The notes under the pieces: generated by a model
What the model was told of the DNA's origin: nothing
What the model saw: only the letters and a program-made list of their open reading frames with translations
The model's database searches: none
Made by a program: the position numbers and the translations under genes
Shown: one piece after another, positions 52,523 to 61,976 of the stretch
Numbering within the stretch: position 1 is the stretch's first letter
Layout of the letters: every line of letters begins with the position of its first letter
Source: Bacteroidota bacterium
GTDB taxonomy: Bacteria > Bacteroidota > Bacteroidia > UBA8524
DNA: 64,000 nucleotides
Direction: 5' to 3'
Assembly (NCBI GenBank): GCA_016124735.1
Contig: WGMZ01000001.1
Span: 1 to 64,000 of the forward strand

Positions 52523-54436
52523 TTACAAAGCACCCTGGCGGATACTATCAACAACAGAAGGATCGAGAAGGGTAGAGGTGTCGCCTAAATTAGACGCGTC
52601 ACGTTCTGCTATTTTTCGCAGAATTCTGCGCATGATTTTTCCCGATCTTGTTTTCGGCAACCCTTGTACGAACTGGATTTTATCGGGTTTTGCAATGGGG
52701 CCAATAATCCGGATAACAGTTGAGAGAATATCGGAGCGCAGCTGGTCCTGACTTTCATTGTGTTTTCCCTGATAGATGACATAGGCATAAATGCCTTGTC
52801 CTTTTAGATCGTGTGGATAACCTACCACTGCACTTTCCACTACTCCCTGATGCATATTAATGGCATTTTCTACTTCTGCAGTCCCAATCCGATGTCCGCT
52901 CACATTCAACACATCGTCTACTCGTCCTGTGATCCGGTAATTTCCATCCTTGTCGCGAAGCGCACCATCGCCGGTAAAATATTTTCCCGGATAGGCAGAG
53001 AAATAAGTTTGCTTGCATCGTTCATGGTCGCCCCAGGTGGTACGAATAGTTGCAGGCCAGGGGTGACTAATAACTAAATTCCCACTAACCTCGTTACCCT
53101 CAATTACGTTTCCATTTTCGTTGACCAATTCCGGGAATATTCCAGGCAGCGGCAAAGTGGCAAATGCTGGTTTTTGTGGTGTAATACCCGCTATATTGGA
53201 AATCATGATACCTCCGGTTTCGGTTTGCCACCAGGTATCGACAATCGGACAACGTCCTTTGCCCACCTTGTCATGGAACCATTGCCAGGCTTCTTCATTG
53301 ATTGGTTCTCCTACAGAGCCCAGCACCCGGAGACTTTGGAGAGAAAAGGACTCTACAAATTCATCCCCCAATCCCATTAAGCTGCGAATGGCCGTTGGAG
53401 CAGTATACAAAATATTTACGCGGTGTTTTTCACAGATTTCCCAAAAACGCGAAGCATTGGGCCAGGTTGGAATGCCTTCAAACATCAGGCTGGTAGCGCC
53501 GGCACATAATGGACCATATACAATATAGCTGTGGCCGGTAATCCAGCCAATGTCGGCAGTGCAAAAATGAACTTCCCCAAGCTGGTACTGGAACACGTTG
53601 ACAAAGCTGTAGGTAGCATATACCATGTACCCACCGCAGCTGTGAACGACTCCCTTGGGTTTTCCTGTCGATCCGGAGGTATAGAGGATAAACAAAGGGT
53701 CTTCGGCGTTCATTGGTTCCGGTTCGCAAAAGCTTCCCAAAGGAATATTTAGCATTTCTTCATCCCACCAGTAATCGCGATCCTTGATCATACTTACAGG
53801 CGTATTGGTTCGGTTGACTACAAAAACCGATTGGACGGAAAGACATTGCTCCAGAGCGTCATCTATGATGGATTTTAGTTCTATTTGTTTTGCTCCACGA
53901 TATGCGCCATCACAGGTTATAACTGCTTTGGCCTGTGCATCGTTAATTCTGTCGGCAACACTTCTGGCACTGAAGCCTCCGAAAATGACCGAGTGTATTG
54001 CACCGATTCGCGCGCAAGCCAGAACGGCAATTGCCAGCTCCGGAATCATCCCCATGTAAATGCAAACACGGTCGCCTTTTTTTATTCCCCGTGCTTTCAT
54101 TACCAGTGCCATTCGATTCACCTCATCATATAATTCCTGATAAGAAATATGGCGGGATGCTTCTTCCGGATCATTTGCGTCAAAAATGAGAGCGATATCG
54201 CTGGCATGTTCTTCCAGATGACGGTCGAGGCAATTCACAGTGATATTCAATTTGGCTCCATCGAACCACTTTACAGAAGGCTCCTCAAAATTCCAATCGA
54301 GTACATTTTTCCATGAATGCATCCATGAAAAATTTCGGGCTATATCTCCCCAAAAGGCGGCCGGATTGTCTAAACTTTGCTTATAGGCTTCTTTATAAGA
54401 TTCGAGTGAGTCAATTTGATATGGATAATGCTTCAT
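52523..54436 (-). CDS. acs: Acetyl-CoA synthetase
   Basis: It makes acetyl-CoA from acetate, ATP and CoA through acetyl-AMP. The 637 residues show the adenylate-forming core motif YTSGSTGKPKGVVH, the WWQTETGG motif, GRVDDVLNVSGHRIGTAEVE and the regulatory lysine in PKTRSGKIMRR, which is acetylated in other bacteria. The frame is open from a TTG at 54454, but a -7-like TAGTTTTG overlaps it, so the ATG at 54436 is chosen. Upstream on the same strand is a phosphodiesterase gene 57 bases away. Confidence 0.96.
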   Translation of the reverse strand: MKHYPYQIDSLESYKEAYKQSLDNPAAFWGDIARNFSWMHSWKNVLDWNFEEPSVKWFDGAKLNITVNCLDRHLEEHASDIALIFDANDPEEASRHISYQELYDEVNRMALVMKARGIKKGDRVCIYMGMIPELAIAVLACARIGAIHSVIFGGFSARSVADRINDAQAKAVITCDGAYRGAKQIELKSIIDDALEQCLSVQSVFVVNRTNTPVSMIKDRDYWWDEEMLNIPLGSFCEPEPMNAEDPLFILYTSGSTGKPKGVVHSCGGYMVYATYSFVNVFQYQLGEVHFCTADIGWITGHSYIVYGPLCAGATSLMFEGIPTWPNASRFWEICEKHRVNILYTAPTAIRSLMGLGDEFVESFSLQSLRVLGSVGEPINEEAWQWFHDKVGKGRCPIVDTWWQTETGGIMISNIAGITPQKPAFATLPLPGIFPELVNENGNVIEGNEVSGNLVISHPWPATIRTTWGDHERCKQTYFSAYPGKYFTGDGALRDKDGNYRITGRVDDVLNVSGHRIGTAEVENAINMHQGVVESAVVGYPHDLKGQGIYAYVIYQGKHNESQDQLRSDILSTVIRIIGPIAKPDKIQFVQGLPKTRSGKIMRRILRKIAERDASNLGDTSTLLDPSVVDSIRQGAL

Positions 54437-54451
54437 GCGTATGCGTTTCCC

Positions 54452-54459
54452 CAAAACTA
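54452..54459 (-). promoter_or_regulatory. Candidate -7 element of acs
   Basis: TAGTTTTG on the minus strand fits TAnnTTTG and lies 16 bases before the acs ATG. No -33 TTG is at the proper distance. It supports the shorter start. Confidence 0.4.
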
Positions 54460-54493
54460 GGGAAAATCGTGCGAAGCGTCCAGCACAATTGTC

Positions 54494-55000
54494 TCATTCT
54501 TCTCCGGCAATCCGGGGCCCAAGTTCTATTACTGCGGGATTCAGGATTTTACCTTTCTCAATCTCAAAACGTATCATCGTTCTCATTTTATGAAACCCAT
54601 GAATTCCTGCCGCTCCCGGATTCATGTGAAGCAAGTTTAATTTAGGGTCGCGGATGATTTTCAATATATGGGAATGCCCGCAAATGAAGAGTCCGGGAGG
54701 CCTGGCTTGTATAGCCTGACGAATATCGGGGTTGTACCGGCCGGGATATCCACCGATATGGGTTATCCAAACATCCAGCCCTTCGCAGATAAATCGGTTA
54801 TGAACTCTACAGACAGAACGAATATCCTGTCCATCGATATTTCCAAAAACGCCTCTGACCGGCTTTAATGCCGATAAGGTTTCATAGACTTTAAATTGCC
54901 CCCAGTCGCCGGCATGCCAAATCTCATCTGCCCAGGCTGCGTGCTTCAATATAGCATCGTCCAGGTAGGAATGGGTGTCGGAGAGGAGGAGGATTTTCAT
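54494..55000 (-). CDS. YfcE/MJ0936-type metallophosphoesterase
   Basis: The 168-residue enzyme has the calcineurin-like metal sites in order: SDTHS (D8, H10), HAGDWG, GNID (in place of GNCD/GNHE), THIGGYPG and GHSHI. Members hydrolyse phosphodiesters such as cyclic nucleotides; the natural substrate here is unknown. It precedes acs on the same strand, with no obvious functional link. Confidence 0.85.
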   Translation of the reverse strand: MKILLLSDTHSYLDDAILKHAAWADEIWHAGDWGQFKVYETLSALKPVRGVFGNIDGQDIRSVCRVHNRFICEGLDVWITHIGGYPGRYNPDIRQAIQARPPGLFICGHSHILKIIRDPKLNLLHMNPGAAGIHGFHKMRTMIRFEIEKGKILNPAVIELGPRIAGEE

Positions 55001-55015
55001 GGAATAATGTACAAG

Positions 55016-55180
55016 AGTACAAAATTTGACTCTTTAGAGTTTATAGAGATTTTAGACTCTTTAGACTTTTTAGAGCAATTGGACCATTTGAAAAAATTAA
55101 TTTCCATCATCCATAACTTGGATAAAGCGACGAAGGTTCATACAAGAGTCTGAAACCCTAAAGCCTGAAACTTATATCCG
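55016..55180. repeat. Intergenic TTTAGAG-type stutter element (copy D)
   Basis: The left part (55028-55076) repeats CTCTTTAGAGTTTATAGAG and TTTTAGACTC words. The right part (55141-55175) has AGAGTCTGAAACCCTAAAGCCTGAAAC, the reverse-complement style of the same words. It resembles the element at 15384-15562. No gene is seen in 55001-55195. Confidence 0.45.
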
Positions 55181-55195
55181 TTTTTCGCTAATTAC

Positions 55196-56836
55196 TTATT
55201 CCTTTACAATTTTCACCGTCTTTTTAAATCCAGTTTTATCTGAAATAGATAGGAAGTACACCCCACTTGGACACTCAGTAATATCCAGTTGATTGGAAAC
55301 AGAGTTTAGTTGAAATTCTTTGATTCGCTTTCCCTGAAGGTTGAATAAAACAGCGCTTAGCTTTTCTAGCTCCGTATCCAATTCCAGATTTACAATTCCA
55401 TTACCTGGGTTTGGATAAATCTTGATTCCAGCCATTTGAACGGGTCTCTGAAAGCCCGTTGGGTTTAGTGAAGCATCGAGTTTTAAAAGAAAGGTCCTTG
55501 TCATGCTGGAGTTTGAAGTATTTCCAGCGAACAGACTGTCGGTCCCGGGATTGAAATCGGGGTTGCCGGCGAAGCGGCCTGAAGCATAAATGTTCTGCTT
55601 ATCATCTACAAATAAGTCGTTGGCAAATTCACTTGCATAGTGCCCGGGAAGTGAGCCGATGAGCTTCACCCAGGTAAAATCTCCCTGATGGTTTAGCTTG
55701 ATCATGTAAATTTCCGATGTATCTCTATTGATTACTGAATCAGTGAGATTGCCATGTTTTATTCCAAATGGATTACGAAAGGTTCCATAACAGTAAAGGT
55801 TTCCCAAATTATCGCTGGTGAGCAACGCATTTGGACCTACCTTTTTTTGCCAAATATTGCTGCCGGCGGAATTGTAGTAGTAAACGGTGTCGCTAGTGCA
55901 GGTAAAAATATCTTTGCCACTTATACAAAGACTTTGTGTGTAATTGGCAATTTTTTTAACCCAGATGAAATTGCCTAGCTGGTCGTATTTTGCCAAGCAC
56001 CAGGTTGAATTCATCTCATTAATGGTAGCACTTGCATTCCCCGGGTCAAACTCAGTACTTCCATTGTTAATATCAAGGATATATACATTTTTATCGTCGT
56101 CTGTTTGTACAAGCCAGCCATAGATATTTCTGGTGGAGGGCATGGCTCTAACCCATATAAGCTGCCCGATCGCTGACAGCTTGAGTAAAAATCCGGACTG
56201 TTTGCCTGGAACGCCTTTTTTTGCGGTTCCAGCACCGGAGCTGAAATCAATTTCATTCCAGAAATAACCATTCACATAGATATTTCCGGAAACATCAAGG
56301 GTAATGGCGTGTCCAATATCATCACTTCCAGCTTGTGGAGCGCCGGATTCTCCGAAACTTCTGGCCCAACGAATGCCTCCGGACGAGTCCATTTTTATTA
56401 CGAAAGCATCAAAACCTCCTTCTGACACAAGAGAATCTGGATAACCTAGTATGGTTAAATAGGCGGTTTTATTAAAGTAGCCAGTAAAATACAAGTTGGC
56501 TGAGTCGTCTATGCAAAATGCACTGGGATAGGTCGTACTGTTTAATCCATCGTATGATTTAGCCCAGAGGAATTGTCCATTCCCATCAAATTTGATGAGA
56601 TAAATTCCAATACCACTCGATTGCAAGAGTGATGTTCCGGGGCCTGGATCTGCATCCATCGTTTCAGTAAAATGTTCGGTCATGTACACATTACCGCTTT
56701 TGTCCGTTTTATTGATTATTGAGCCAATTCTGTCTTTGCTGTTAAATGCCTTGAGCCAGGTGGAGTTTTGCCCATTGACAGAAAAAGTAAAAAAGAGCAG
56801 ACAGACTAAGATGGATAGAGTAAATAAGTTTTTCAT
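55196..56836 (-). CDS. Secreted beta-propeller protein with T9SS type A sorting domain
   Basis: The signal peptide MKNLFTLSILVCLLFFTFSVNGQ leads to about 440 residues of SBBP-like repeats (WAKSYDGLNSTTYPSAFCID; YFTGYFNKTAYL; WVKLIGSLPGHYA). The end is a T9SS type A sorting domain (IKIYPNPGNGIVNLEL...GVYFLSISDKTGFKKTVKIVK), which targets the protein across the outer membrane for attachment or release. An upstream in-frame ATG at 56878 is less likely because the signal peptide starts at 56836. No catalytic motif is seen; role unknown. Confidence 0.85.
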   Translation of the reverse strand: MKNLFTLSILVCLLFFTFSVNGQNSTWLKAFNSKDRIGSIINKTDKSGNVYMTEHFTETMDADPGPGTSLLQSSGIGIYLIKFDGNGQFLWAKSYDGLNSTTYPSAFCIDDSANLYFTGYFNKTAYLTILGYPDSLVSEGGFDAFVIKMDSSGGIRWARSFGESGAPQAGSDDIGHAITLDVSGNIYVNGYFWNEIDFSSGAGTAKKGVPGKQSGFLLKLSAIGQLIWVRAMPSTRNIYGWLVQTDDDKNVYILDINNGSTEFDPGNASATINEMNSTWCLAKYDQLGNFIWVKKIANYTQSLCISGKDIFTCTSDTVYYYNSAGSNIWQKKVGPNALLTSDNLGNLYCYGTFRNPFGIKHGNLTDSVINRDTSEIYMIKLNHQGDFTWVKLIGSLPGHYASEFANDLFVDDKQNIYASGRFAGNPDFNPGTDSLFAGNTSNSSMTRTFLLKLDASLNPTGFQRPVQMAGIKIYPNPGNGIVNLELDTELEKLSAVLFNLQGKRIKEFQLNSVSNQLDITECPSGVYFLSISDKTGFKKTVKIVKE

Positions 56837-57013
56837 CGTATTCGGTTTAAGAGGGTATTGAAGGTGTGACGCGCTCAATCTTGTTCAGGTTGTCCTGATT
56901 GATAAATGAGCGATGTTGAATAAGACTCCGGAGATAATTCCTTGCATTGCTACAAGAGACGTTCAGTCGTCTTTCATCTGGCATCTCAATTCCAAAATAC
57001 GTATACTTGACAC

Positions 57014-57610
57014 ATGAGCATTTCCCTGTTTTTTATCCTGGTTACGATTGGGATATCTATCTGGTCTTTTCAAAATCCGGATATCAAATACAAATTGATT
57101 TTTTCGCCCACAATTATTGAGGAACGGAAAGAGTGGTACCGCTTTCTGACTTGCGGGTTCATCCATGCAGACTATATGCACTTGCTCGTCAATATGTATG
57201 TGTTCTACATGTTTGGGGACTATGTAGAAAAGTACTACGCGTATGCCATGCCGTTGGGGGAAATAAAATACATCACCATGTATCTGCTCACGATTGTATT
57301 AGCCAATGTCCGAACCTTTTTCAAAGAACGACACAATCATGCCTATTTTTCGCTCGGGGCATCGGGAGGTATCAGCGGAATAGTATTCAGTTATATGCTC
57401 ATCAATCCAACAGCCAAGCTGGGTTTACTTTTCATTCCATTTTATATCCCAGCTTATGTGTTTGGCCCATTGTACCTGCTTTACTCGCATTATATGAGTA
57501 AAAGATCGGGAGATAATATCAACCACGACGCGCATCTGTGGGGTGCGGTTGTGGGAATCCTGTTTACCGCAATCAGCAGTCCTGATTTGGTGATGCGCTA
57601 TTTCAACTAA
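57014..57610 (+). CDS. Rhomboid family intramembrane serine protease
   Basis: The 198-residue protein has about six membrane helices. The helix 2 motif HADYMHLLVNM gives H56 and N60, the helix 4 motif GASGGISG has the catalytic S117, and AHLWG in the last helix has H174. Membrane helices and spacing fit an active rhomboid that cuts other membrane proteins within the lipid bilayer. It overlaps the convergent small barrel gene by 4 bases. Substrate unknown. Confidence 0.9.
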   Translation: MSISLFFILVTIGISIWSFQNPDIKYKLIFSPTIIEERKEWYRFLTCGFIHADYMHLLVNMYVFYMFGDYVEKYYAYAMPLGEIKYITMYLLTIVLANVRTFFKERHNHAYFSLGASGGISGIVFSYMLINPTAKLGLLFIPFYIPAYVFGPLYLLYSHYMSKRSGDNINHDAHLWGAVVGILFTAISSPDLVMRYFN

Positions 57611-58206
57611 AACAAGAATCCGATACGATAAACCAGGGGACTTTGGTAATAGGGTGAATTCGAATTTTCAGATTTGAACGCGAAAAGCGCCATAATACGA
57701 TAACTCCCTTTGTTGCCCATAGGTTGGCTATAACCCAGACCTAACATGGGCGTACTAAACCAGATACGGTTGTAGTCGCCAGAAAGAAAATCATAATGAT
57801 TGAAGTTCAGGTATTCAATTTCCCCGTGAGCAAAAACAGAAGGAAGAAACTGAAATTCAGAAAGGATGCGCCCGCCGTATAAATTGGTTTGGTAAATTTG
57901 ATGGGATCCTCCACCCATGCTGTAGTTCTGACGGTAGTATATATAACTTAACCCCGTACCCACAAGCAACTGGTCTGTAAGCCAATAGCCTATCAAGGGA
58001 GATATGTTAACATAGGTCAGTGTTCCGAAATTCAATCCCAGATAACCTCCATAAGTCAAATTCTCTTTATCAAATTGAAATCCTTGACCATTGTCTGTCA
58101 CTTTCTTAGGAGTAATATTTAGATTATAATGGTTGCCAGGGGAGAAACTATATGTTTCAAATCCAGCGGCGAAAAAGAGAATGAGGAGAATGGTCCGAAT
58201 CTTCAT
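57607..58206 (-). CDS. Small outer-membrane beta-barrel protein
   Basis: The 199-residue protein has a signal peptide (about 1-20) and a series of amphipathic strands with many Tyr, Gly and Asn (GYLGLNFGTLTYVNISPLIG; FAHGEIEYLNFNHY). It ends in RIGFLF, a typical barrel-closing strand with C-terminal Phe. Size suggests an eight-stranded barrel. No recognised family signature. Promoter region is shared with divergent serC. Confidence 0.65.
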   Translation of the reverse strand: MKIRTILLILFFAAGFETYSFSPGNHYNLNITPKKVTDNGQGFQFDKENLTYGGYLGLNFGTLTYVNISPLIGYWLTDQLLVGTGLSYIYYRQNYSMGGGSHQIYQTNLYGGRILSEFQFLPSVFAHGEIEYLNFNHYDFLSGDYNRIWFSTPMLGLGYSQPMGNKGSYRIMALFAFKSENSNSPYYQSPLVYRIGFLF

Positions 58207-58236
58207 ACTTCAAATTAAAGGAAACTTTTTCTTCAT

Positions 58237-58267
58237 TTTGGGGGCTTAAGCAATTGCCTTAACTTCG
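58237..58267 (+). promoter_or_regulatory. Promoter of the serC operon
   Basis: TTTG (58237-58240), 19 bases, TAACTTCG (58260-58267); one mismatch to TAnnTTTG. The start site lies about 15 bases before the serC ATG. Confidence 0.6.
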
Positions 58268-58287
58268 CGGCAACAACAGAAAAAACT

Positions 58288-59373
58288 ATGCCTAAAGTTC
58301 ACAATTTTAGCGCCGGTCCCGGCATTTTACCTCAAGAAGCAATTGATCAGTCTATTGCTGCATTGCAGAATTTTTCAGGTACTAACCTGTCTCTTATAGA
58401 AGTTTCACACCGGGGAAAAGAATTCGAAGCCATAATGGAAGAAGCCCGTAACACCGTGCGGGAGCTTTTCAATGTCCCGGAATCTTATTCTGTGCTGTTC
58501 CTACAGGGAGGGGCCAGCATGCAATTCTGCATGGTGCCTTATAATTTGTTAGATGAAGGAGAAACAGCGGCCTATGTCAATACCGGTGTGTGGGCGAAGA
58601 AGGCAATCAAAGAAGCAAAACTCTTCGGAAATATTGAAATTCTGGCAAGCTCAGAAGATAAGAACTTCTCGTATATCCCAAAAGGATGGAATATCCCTTC
58701 GAATGCCAAGTACCTGCATATCACTTCCAACAATACGATTTATGGAACGCAGTACCAGGAATTCCCGGATTCACCTATTCCTGTAGTCTGTGATATGTCG
58801 TCCGATATTTTTAGTCGTCCAATCGACATCAATAAATTCGATATGATTTATGCCGGAGCTCAGAAAAATATGGGCCCGGCGGGAGTGACTCTTGTCATCA
58901 TCAAAAACGAATTATTGGGTAAGGTGAAAAGAAGCATTCCGAGCATGCTGAACTACCAAACTCATATTGACGGCGAATCGATGTACAACACCCCACCTGT
59001 ATTCCCTATTTATGTTTCTCTTCAAACCCTAAAATGGGTGAAATCCATGGGAGGCTGCGTTGCAATGGAGAAACGCAACAGCGAAAAAGCGGCATTGCTC
59101 TACGGAGAAATTGATCGCAACAGCATGTTCCAGGGAACGGCAGCTACAGAAGATCGTTCGAAAATGAATGTCACTTTTGTATTAAAAGATGATTCATTAA
59201 CTGACGAATTCATGGCGCTCTGCAAATCCAATAACCTGAGCGGATTAAAAGGACACCGTTCCGTTGGTGGATTCCGTGCATCCATCTACAATGCTTTGCC
59301 GAAAGAAAGTGTTCAGGCATTGGTAGACACCATGCAACAATTTGAAAAAAGCAAAACCGGAGTAAACGCATAA
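58288..59373 (+). CDS. serC: Phosphoserine aminotransferase
   Basis: It makes 3-phosphoserine from 3-phosphohydroxypyruvate and glutamate, with PLP. The 361 residues show the NFSAGPG start, the HRGKEF loop, the LQGGASMQF stretch and the PLP lysine K193 in [12 protein letters not shown]. It heads serC-serA-DUF1015 with 10 bases to serA. The enzyme can also serve pyridoxine synthesis in other bacteria. Confidence 0.96.
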   Translation: MPKVHNFSAGPGILPQEAIDQSIAALQNFSGTNLSLIEVSHRGKEFEAIMEEARNTVRELFNVPESYSVLFLQGGASMQFCMVPYNLLDEGETAAYVNTGVWAKKAIKEAKLFGNIEILASSEDKNFSYIPKGWNIPSNAKYLHITSNNTIYGTQYQEFPDSPIPVVCDMSSDIFSRPIDINKFDMIYAGAQKNMGPAGVTLVIIKNELLGKVKRSIPSMLNYQTHIDGESMYNTPPVFPIYVSLQTLKWVKSMGGCVAMEKRNSEKAALLYGEIDRNSMFQGTAATEDRSKMNVTFVLKDDSLTDEFMALCKSNNLSGLKGHRSVGGFRASIYNALPKESVQALVDTMQQFEKSKTGVNA

Positions 59374-59383
59374 ACCCACAGAA

Positions 59384-60346
59384 ATGACTCGAATTTTAGC
59401 CAATGATGGCATGGAAGCCGCCGCTATTGAAATGTTAGAAAAGGCTGGCTTTACCGTAGATACAAACAACATAGCTCAGGCGGATCTGGCCGAAGCGCTT
59501 AAAAATTACGACGCAATCACGGTTCGTAGCGCAACCAAGATCAGAAAAGAACTGATTGATGCTTGCCCGAATCTGAAACTGATTGGCCGTGGCGGGGTTG
59601 GTATGGACAATATCGATGTAGAATACGCGCGGGCCAAAGGTATAAGAGTGGTAAACACTCCAGCCGCCTCTTCTGTTTCCGTGGCAGAAATGGTTTTCGC
59701 TCATATCTTCAGCGTAGCCAGAAATTTGGCTGAATCTAACCGGTTAATGCCGGTAAAAGGGACGACCGACTTTTCCGCTATCAAGAAAAGTAGCAAAGGC
59801 GTGGAGCTGAAAGGCAAAACCCTGGGAGTCATTGGATTTGGTAGAATTGGACAGGAAACTGCAAAGATTGCCTTTGGTTTAGGAATGGAAGTTTTTGCAT
59901 ACGATCCTTATGTATCAGAAGCTGAATTGTATTTGCACCTAGGCGCAACGGCCGGAAACCAACGCATTAAAATTCCTGTGCGCACAGTAAGCAAAGACGA
60001 GGTTCTTAAAAAAGCCGATTTTATTTCTCTGCATGTACCATTCAGCGAGGGGGATAAGCCCGTGATTGGTGCAGAGGAAATGGCGAAAATGAAGAAAGGT
60101 TCCGGAATCATTAACTGTGCCCGTGGCGGCGCTGTGAGTGAAGAAGACCTGATGGCCTCCATGGCTGCCGGTCATATAGCTTATGCTGGCCTGGATGTGT
60201 TTGCCAAAGAACCCCCGGTCGATGACCGCATTCTGAAAGTGAAAGGTGTTTCTCTGAGTGCACATGTCGGTGGTTCCACAAACGAAGCGCAAGAGAATAT
60301 CGGAGCGGAACTCGCCGAGAAAATCATTGATTTCTTTCAATCTTAA
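59384..60346 (+). CDS. serA: D-3-phosphoglycerate dehydrogenase, short form
   Basis: It catalyses the first step of serine synthesis from 3-phosphoglycerate. The 320 residues contain the Rossmann motif GFGRIG (151-156), the substrate loop GRGGVGMDNID (68-78) and the catalytic R247, E276 and H294. It has no C-terminal ACT domain, so serine feedback as in E. coli is not expected. It lies between serC and the DUF1015 gene, separated from the latter by 12 bases. Confidence 0.93.
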   Translation: MTRILANDGMEAAAIEMLEKAGFTVDTNNIAQADLAEALKNYDAITVRSATKIRKELIDACPNLKLIGRGGVGMDNIDVEYARAKGIRVVNTPAASSVSVAEMVFAHIFSVARNLAESNRLMPVKGTTDFSAIKKSSKGVELKGKTLGVIGFGRIGQETAKIAFGLGMEVFAYDPYVSEAELYLHLGATAGNQRIKIPVRTVSKDEVLKKADFISLHVPFSEGDKPVIGAEEMAKMKKGSGIINCARGGAVSEEDLMASMAAGHIAYAGLDVFAKEPPVDDRILKVKGVSLSAHVGGSTNEAQENIGAELAEKIIDFFQS

Positions 60347-60358
60347 ATCTGAGTTCTC

Positions 60359-61603
60359 TTGCCACTGATTAAAGCATTTTCTGCTCTCAGGCCTCAGCCT
60401 GAGCTGGCCCAACTGGTGTCTTCGCGCTCCTGGGATAGCAACCACAATCATATTTCCAAAGAGATAATGGATAACTATGAGTATTCCTATCTTCATGTGG
60501 TGAAGCCCCATTTGAATTTTACCGATCCGGAAAGAATCCCGGAAAAGCATTATCCTTTTGCGCGTCAGAAATTTCTGGATATGAAGGAATTGGGAATTCT
60601 TGAAAAAGAAGACCAGGACTGTCTTTACATCTACCAGATAACTGACTTGAAACTGGGTTTTGAGTATTGCGGAATCACCGGGTTGGCCTCGGCCGACGAC
60701 TACCTGAATGGGAAGATTAAAGTGCATGAGCACACGCTTTCAAAAAAGGAAGAGGCCCTGGTTAAACATGTTGATTATGTGAAGGCAGTAGGCGAGCCGG
60801 TGCTCCTTACATTCGAAGGCGGGACCTGGTTCGACCGTTTGGTAGATCGGGTAGAGTCGGAGGAACCTTTGTTTTCTTTTACTGCAGACGATTTGGTTAA
60901 AACAGAAGTTTGGCCCATTCGCGCGGAAAAAGACATCAATAATATCGTAACTCATCTGACAGAGCTCGACGCATTTTATATTGCAGATGGTCATCATCGA
61001 TCTGCGGGTTCAGTGCGTTATGCGCAAAAAATGAGGAAGGAAAAACCGGACTATACCGGAGAAGAATCCTTCAATTATTTTCTGGCCTATTTCATCCCAA
61101 CAGATAAGCTGAAAATTTTTGAGTTTAATCGCCTGGTTAAAGATTTGGGATCACTCAGTGAGACCCAATTTCTGGAAGCCTTAGCGAAAAAATTCACCAT
61201 CACTCCAATTGGCCACAGCACATTGCAGGTGCAAAGGAAAAGTCATCTTTTTGGTATGTACCTGAATGAAATGTGGTATGGATTGGACCTTAAAGAAGCC
61301 CAGGAAGGTTCTGTGCTGGAAAAACTGGACGTTTCTTTATTGGAGAAGTACATTTTAAAAGAAATCCTTCATATTCACGATTCCAAATCCGATGATCGAT
61401 TGTCTTTTTTAGATGGAACAAAAGGAATCCATCGCTTGCAGGAAATGGTGGACATTGGAGAGTTTAAACTAGGTTTCTCTCTTTTCCCAACCAAAATAGA
61501 AGAAGTCATTCAGGTGGCAGATGAAGGTTTGGTAATGCCGCCTAAATCAACGTGGTTTGAACCAAAACTGAGAACCGGTTTGTTGATCTATGAAATGGAC
61601 TAA
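60359..61603 (+). CDS. DUF1015 family protein of the serine operon
   Basis: The 414-residue protein starts with TTG at 60359, giving PLIKAFSALRPQPELAQLV, the conserved N-terminus of the DUF1015 family; the next Met is 37 residues in. The family motif YIADGHHRSAGSVRYA and the final WFEPKLRTGLLIYEM are present. The domain has been tied to serine metabolism (a serine kinase, SerK, is known in an archaeal branch), which fits its place behind serC-serA. No serB is seen here, but phosphoserine phosphatase activity is not evident in this protein. Confidence 0.85.
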   Translation: MPLIKAFSALRPQPELAQLVSSRSWDSNHNHISKEIMDNYEYSYLHVVKPHLNFTDPERIPEKHYPFARQKFLDMKELGILEKEDQDCLYIYQITDLKLGFEYCGITGLASADDYLNGKIKVHEHTLSKKEEALVKHVDYVKAVGEPVLLTFEGGTWFDRLVDRVESEEPLFSFTADDLVKTEVWPIRAEKDINNIVTHLTELDAFYIADGHHRSAGSVRYAQKMRKEKPDYTGEESFNYFLAYFIPTDKLKIFEFNRLVKDLGSLSETQFLEALAKKFTITPIGHSTLQVQRKSHLFGMYLNEMWYGLDLKEAQEGSVLEKLDVSLLEKYILKEILHIHDSKSDDRLSFLDGTKGIHRLQEMVDIGEFKLGFSLFPTKIEEVIQVADEGLVMPPKSTWFEPKLRTGLLIYEMD

Positions 61604-61976
61604 ATTTTTACAGGCGGCATTATTCGTTGCCGCATTTATCTTATTCACGGAATCCAATGCCCAGATGGAAATTCAAAAAGGCATCGAAGGAAAGACTTTT
61701 TTCGATACGGCCCGCAGTATGGTACACGAAGCTTATGAGTACAAGCTTTTGTATCGAATGATTATTAATCCTAAGACGGGGCATGCAGAACCGGTGGGGG
61801 ATCCTGCAGAAGTGAAAAACGGACTTTATATCCGGTATCGGAAAGATGGAACCATTGAATGCACGGGTTATTACCGAAACGATGTCGCCTGTGGGGAATG
61901 GAGCTACAAAGATGAAACGGGTAAAATTGAATTGCGCAGTGAAAACCTGGGTGGCGACTGCTATACGGGAAATTAA
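61590..61976 (+). CDS. Small secreted protein with MORN-like strand pair
   Basis: The 128-residue protein has a signal peptide (1-24, cut at SNA-Q). Its C-terminal half (NGLYIRYRKDGTIECTGYY then DVACGEWSYKDETGKI) looks like two YwqK/MORN-type beta hairpins. It starts 14 bases inside the DUF1015 gene, so it is translated with it. It overlaps the convergent DUF535 gene by 4 bases. Function unknown. Confidence 0.65.
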   Translation: MKWTKFLQAALFVAAFILFTESNAQMEIQKGIEGKTFFDTARSMVHEAYEYKLLYRMIINPKTGHAEPVGDPAEVKNGLYIRYRKDGTIECTGYYRNDVACGEWSYKDETGKIELRSENLGGDCYTGN

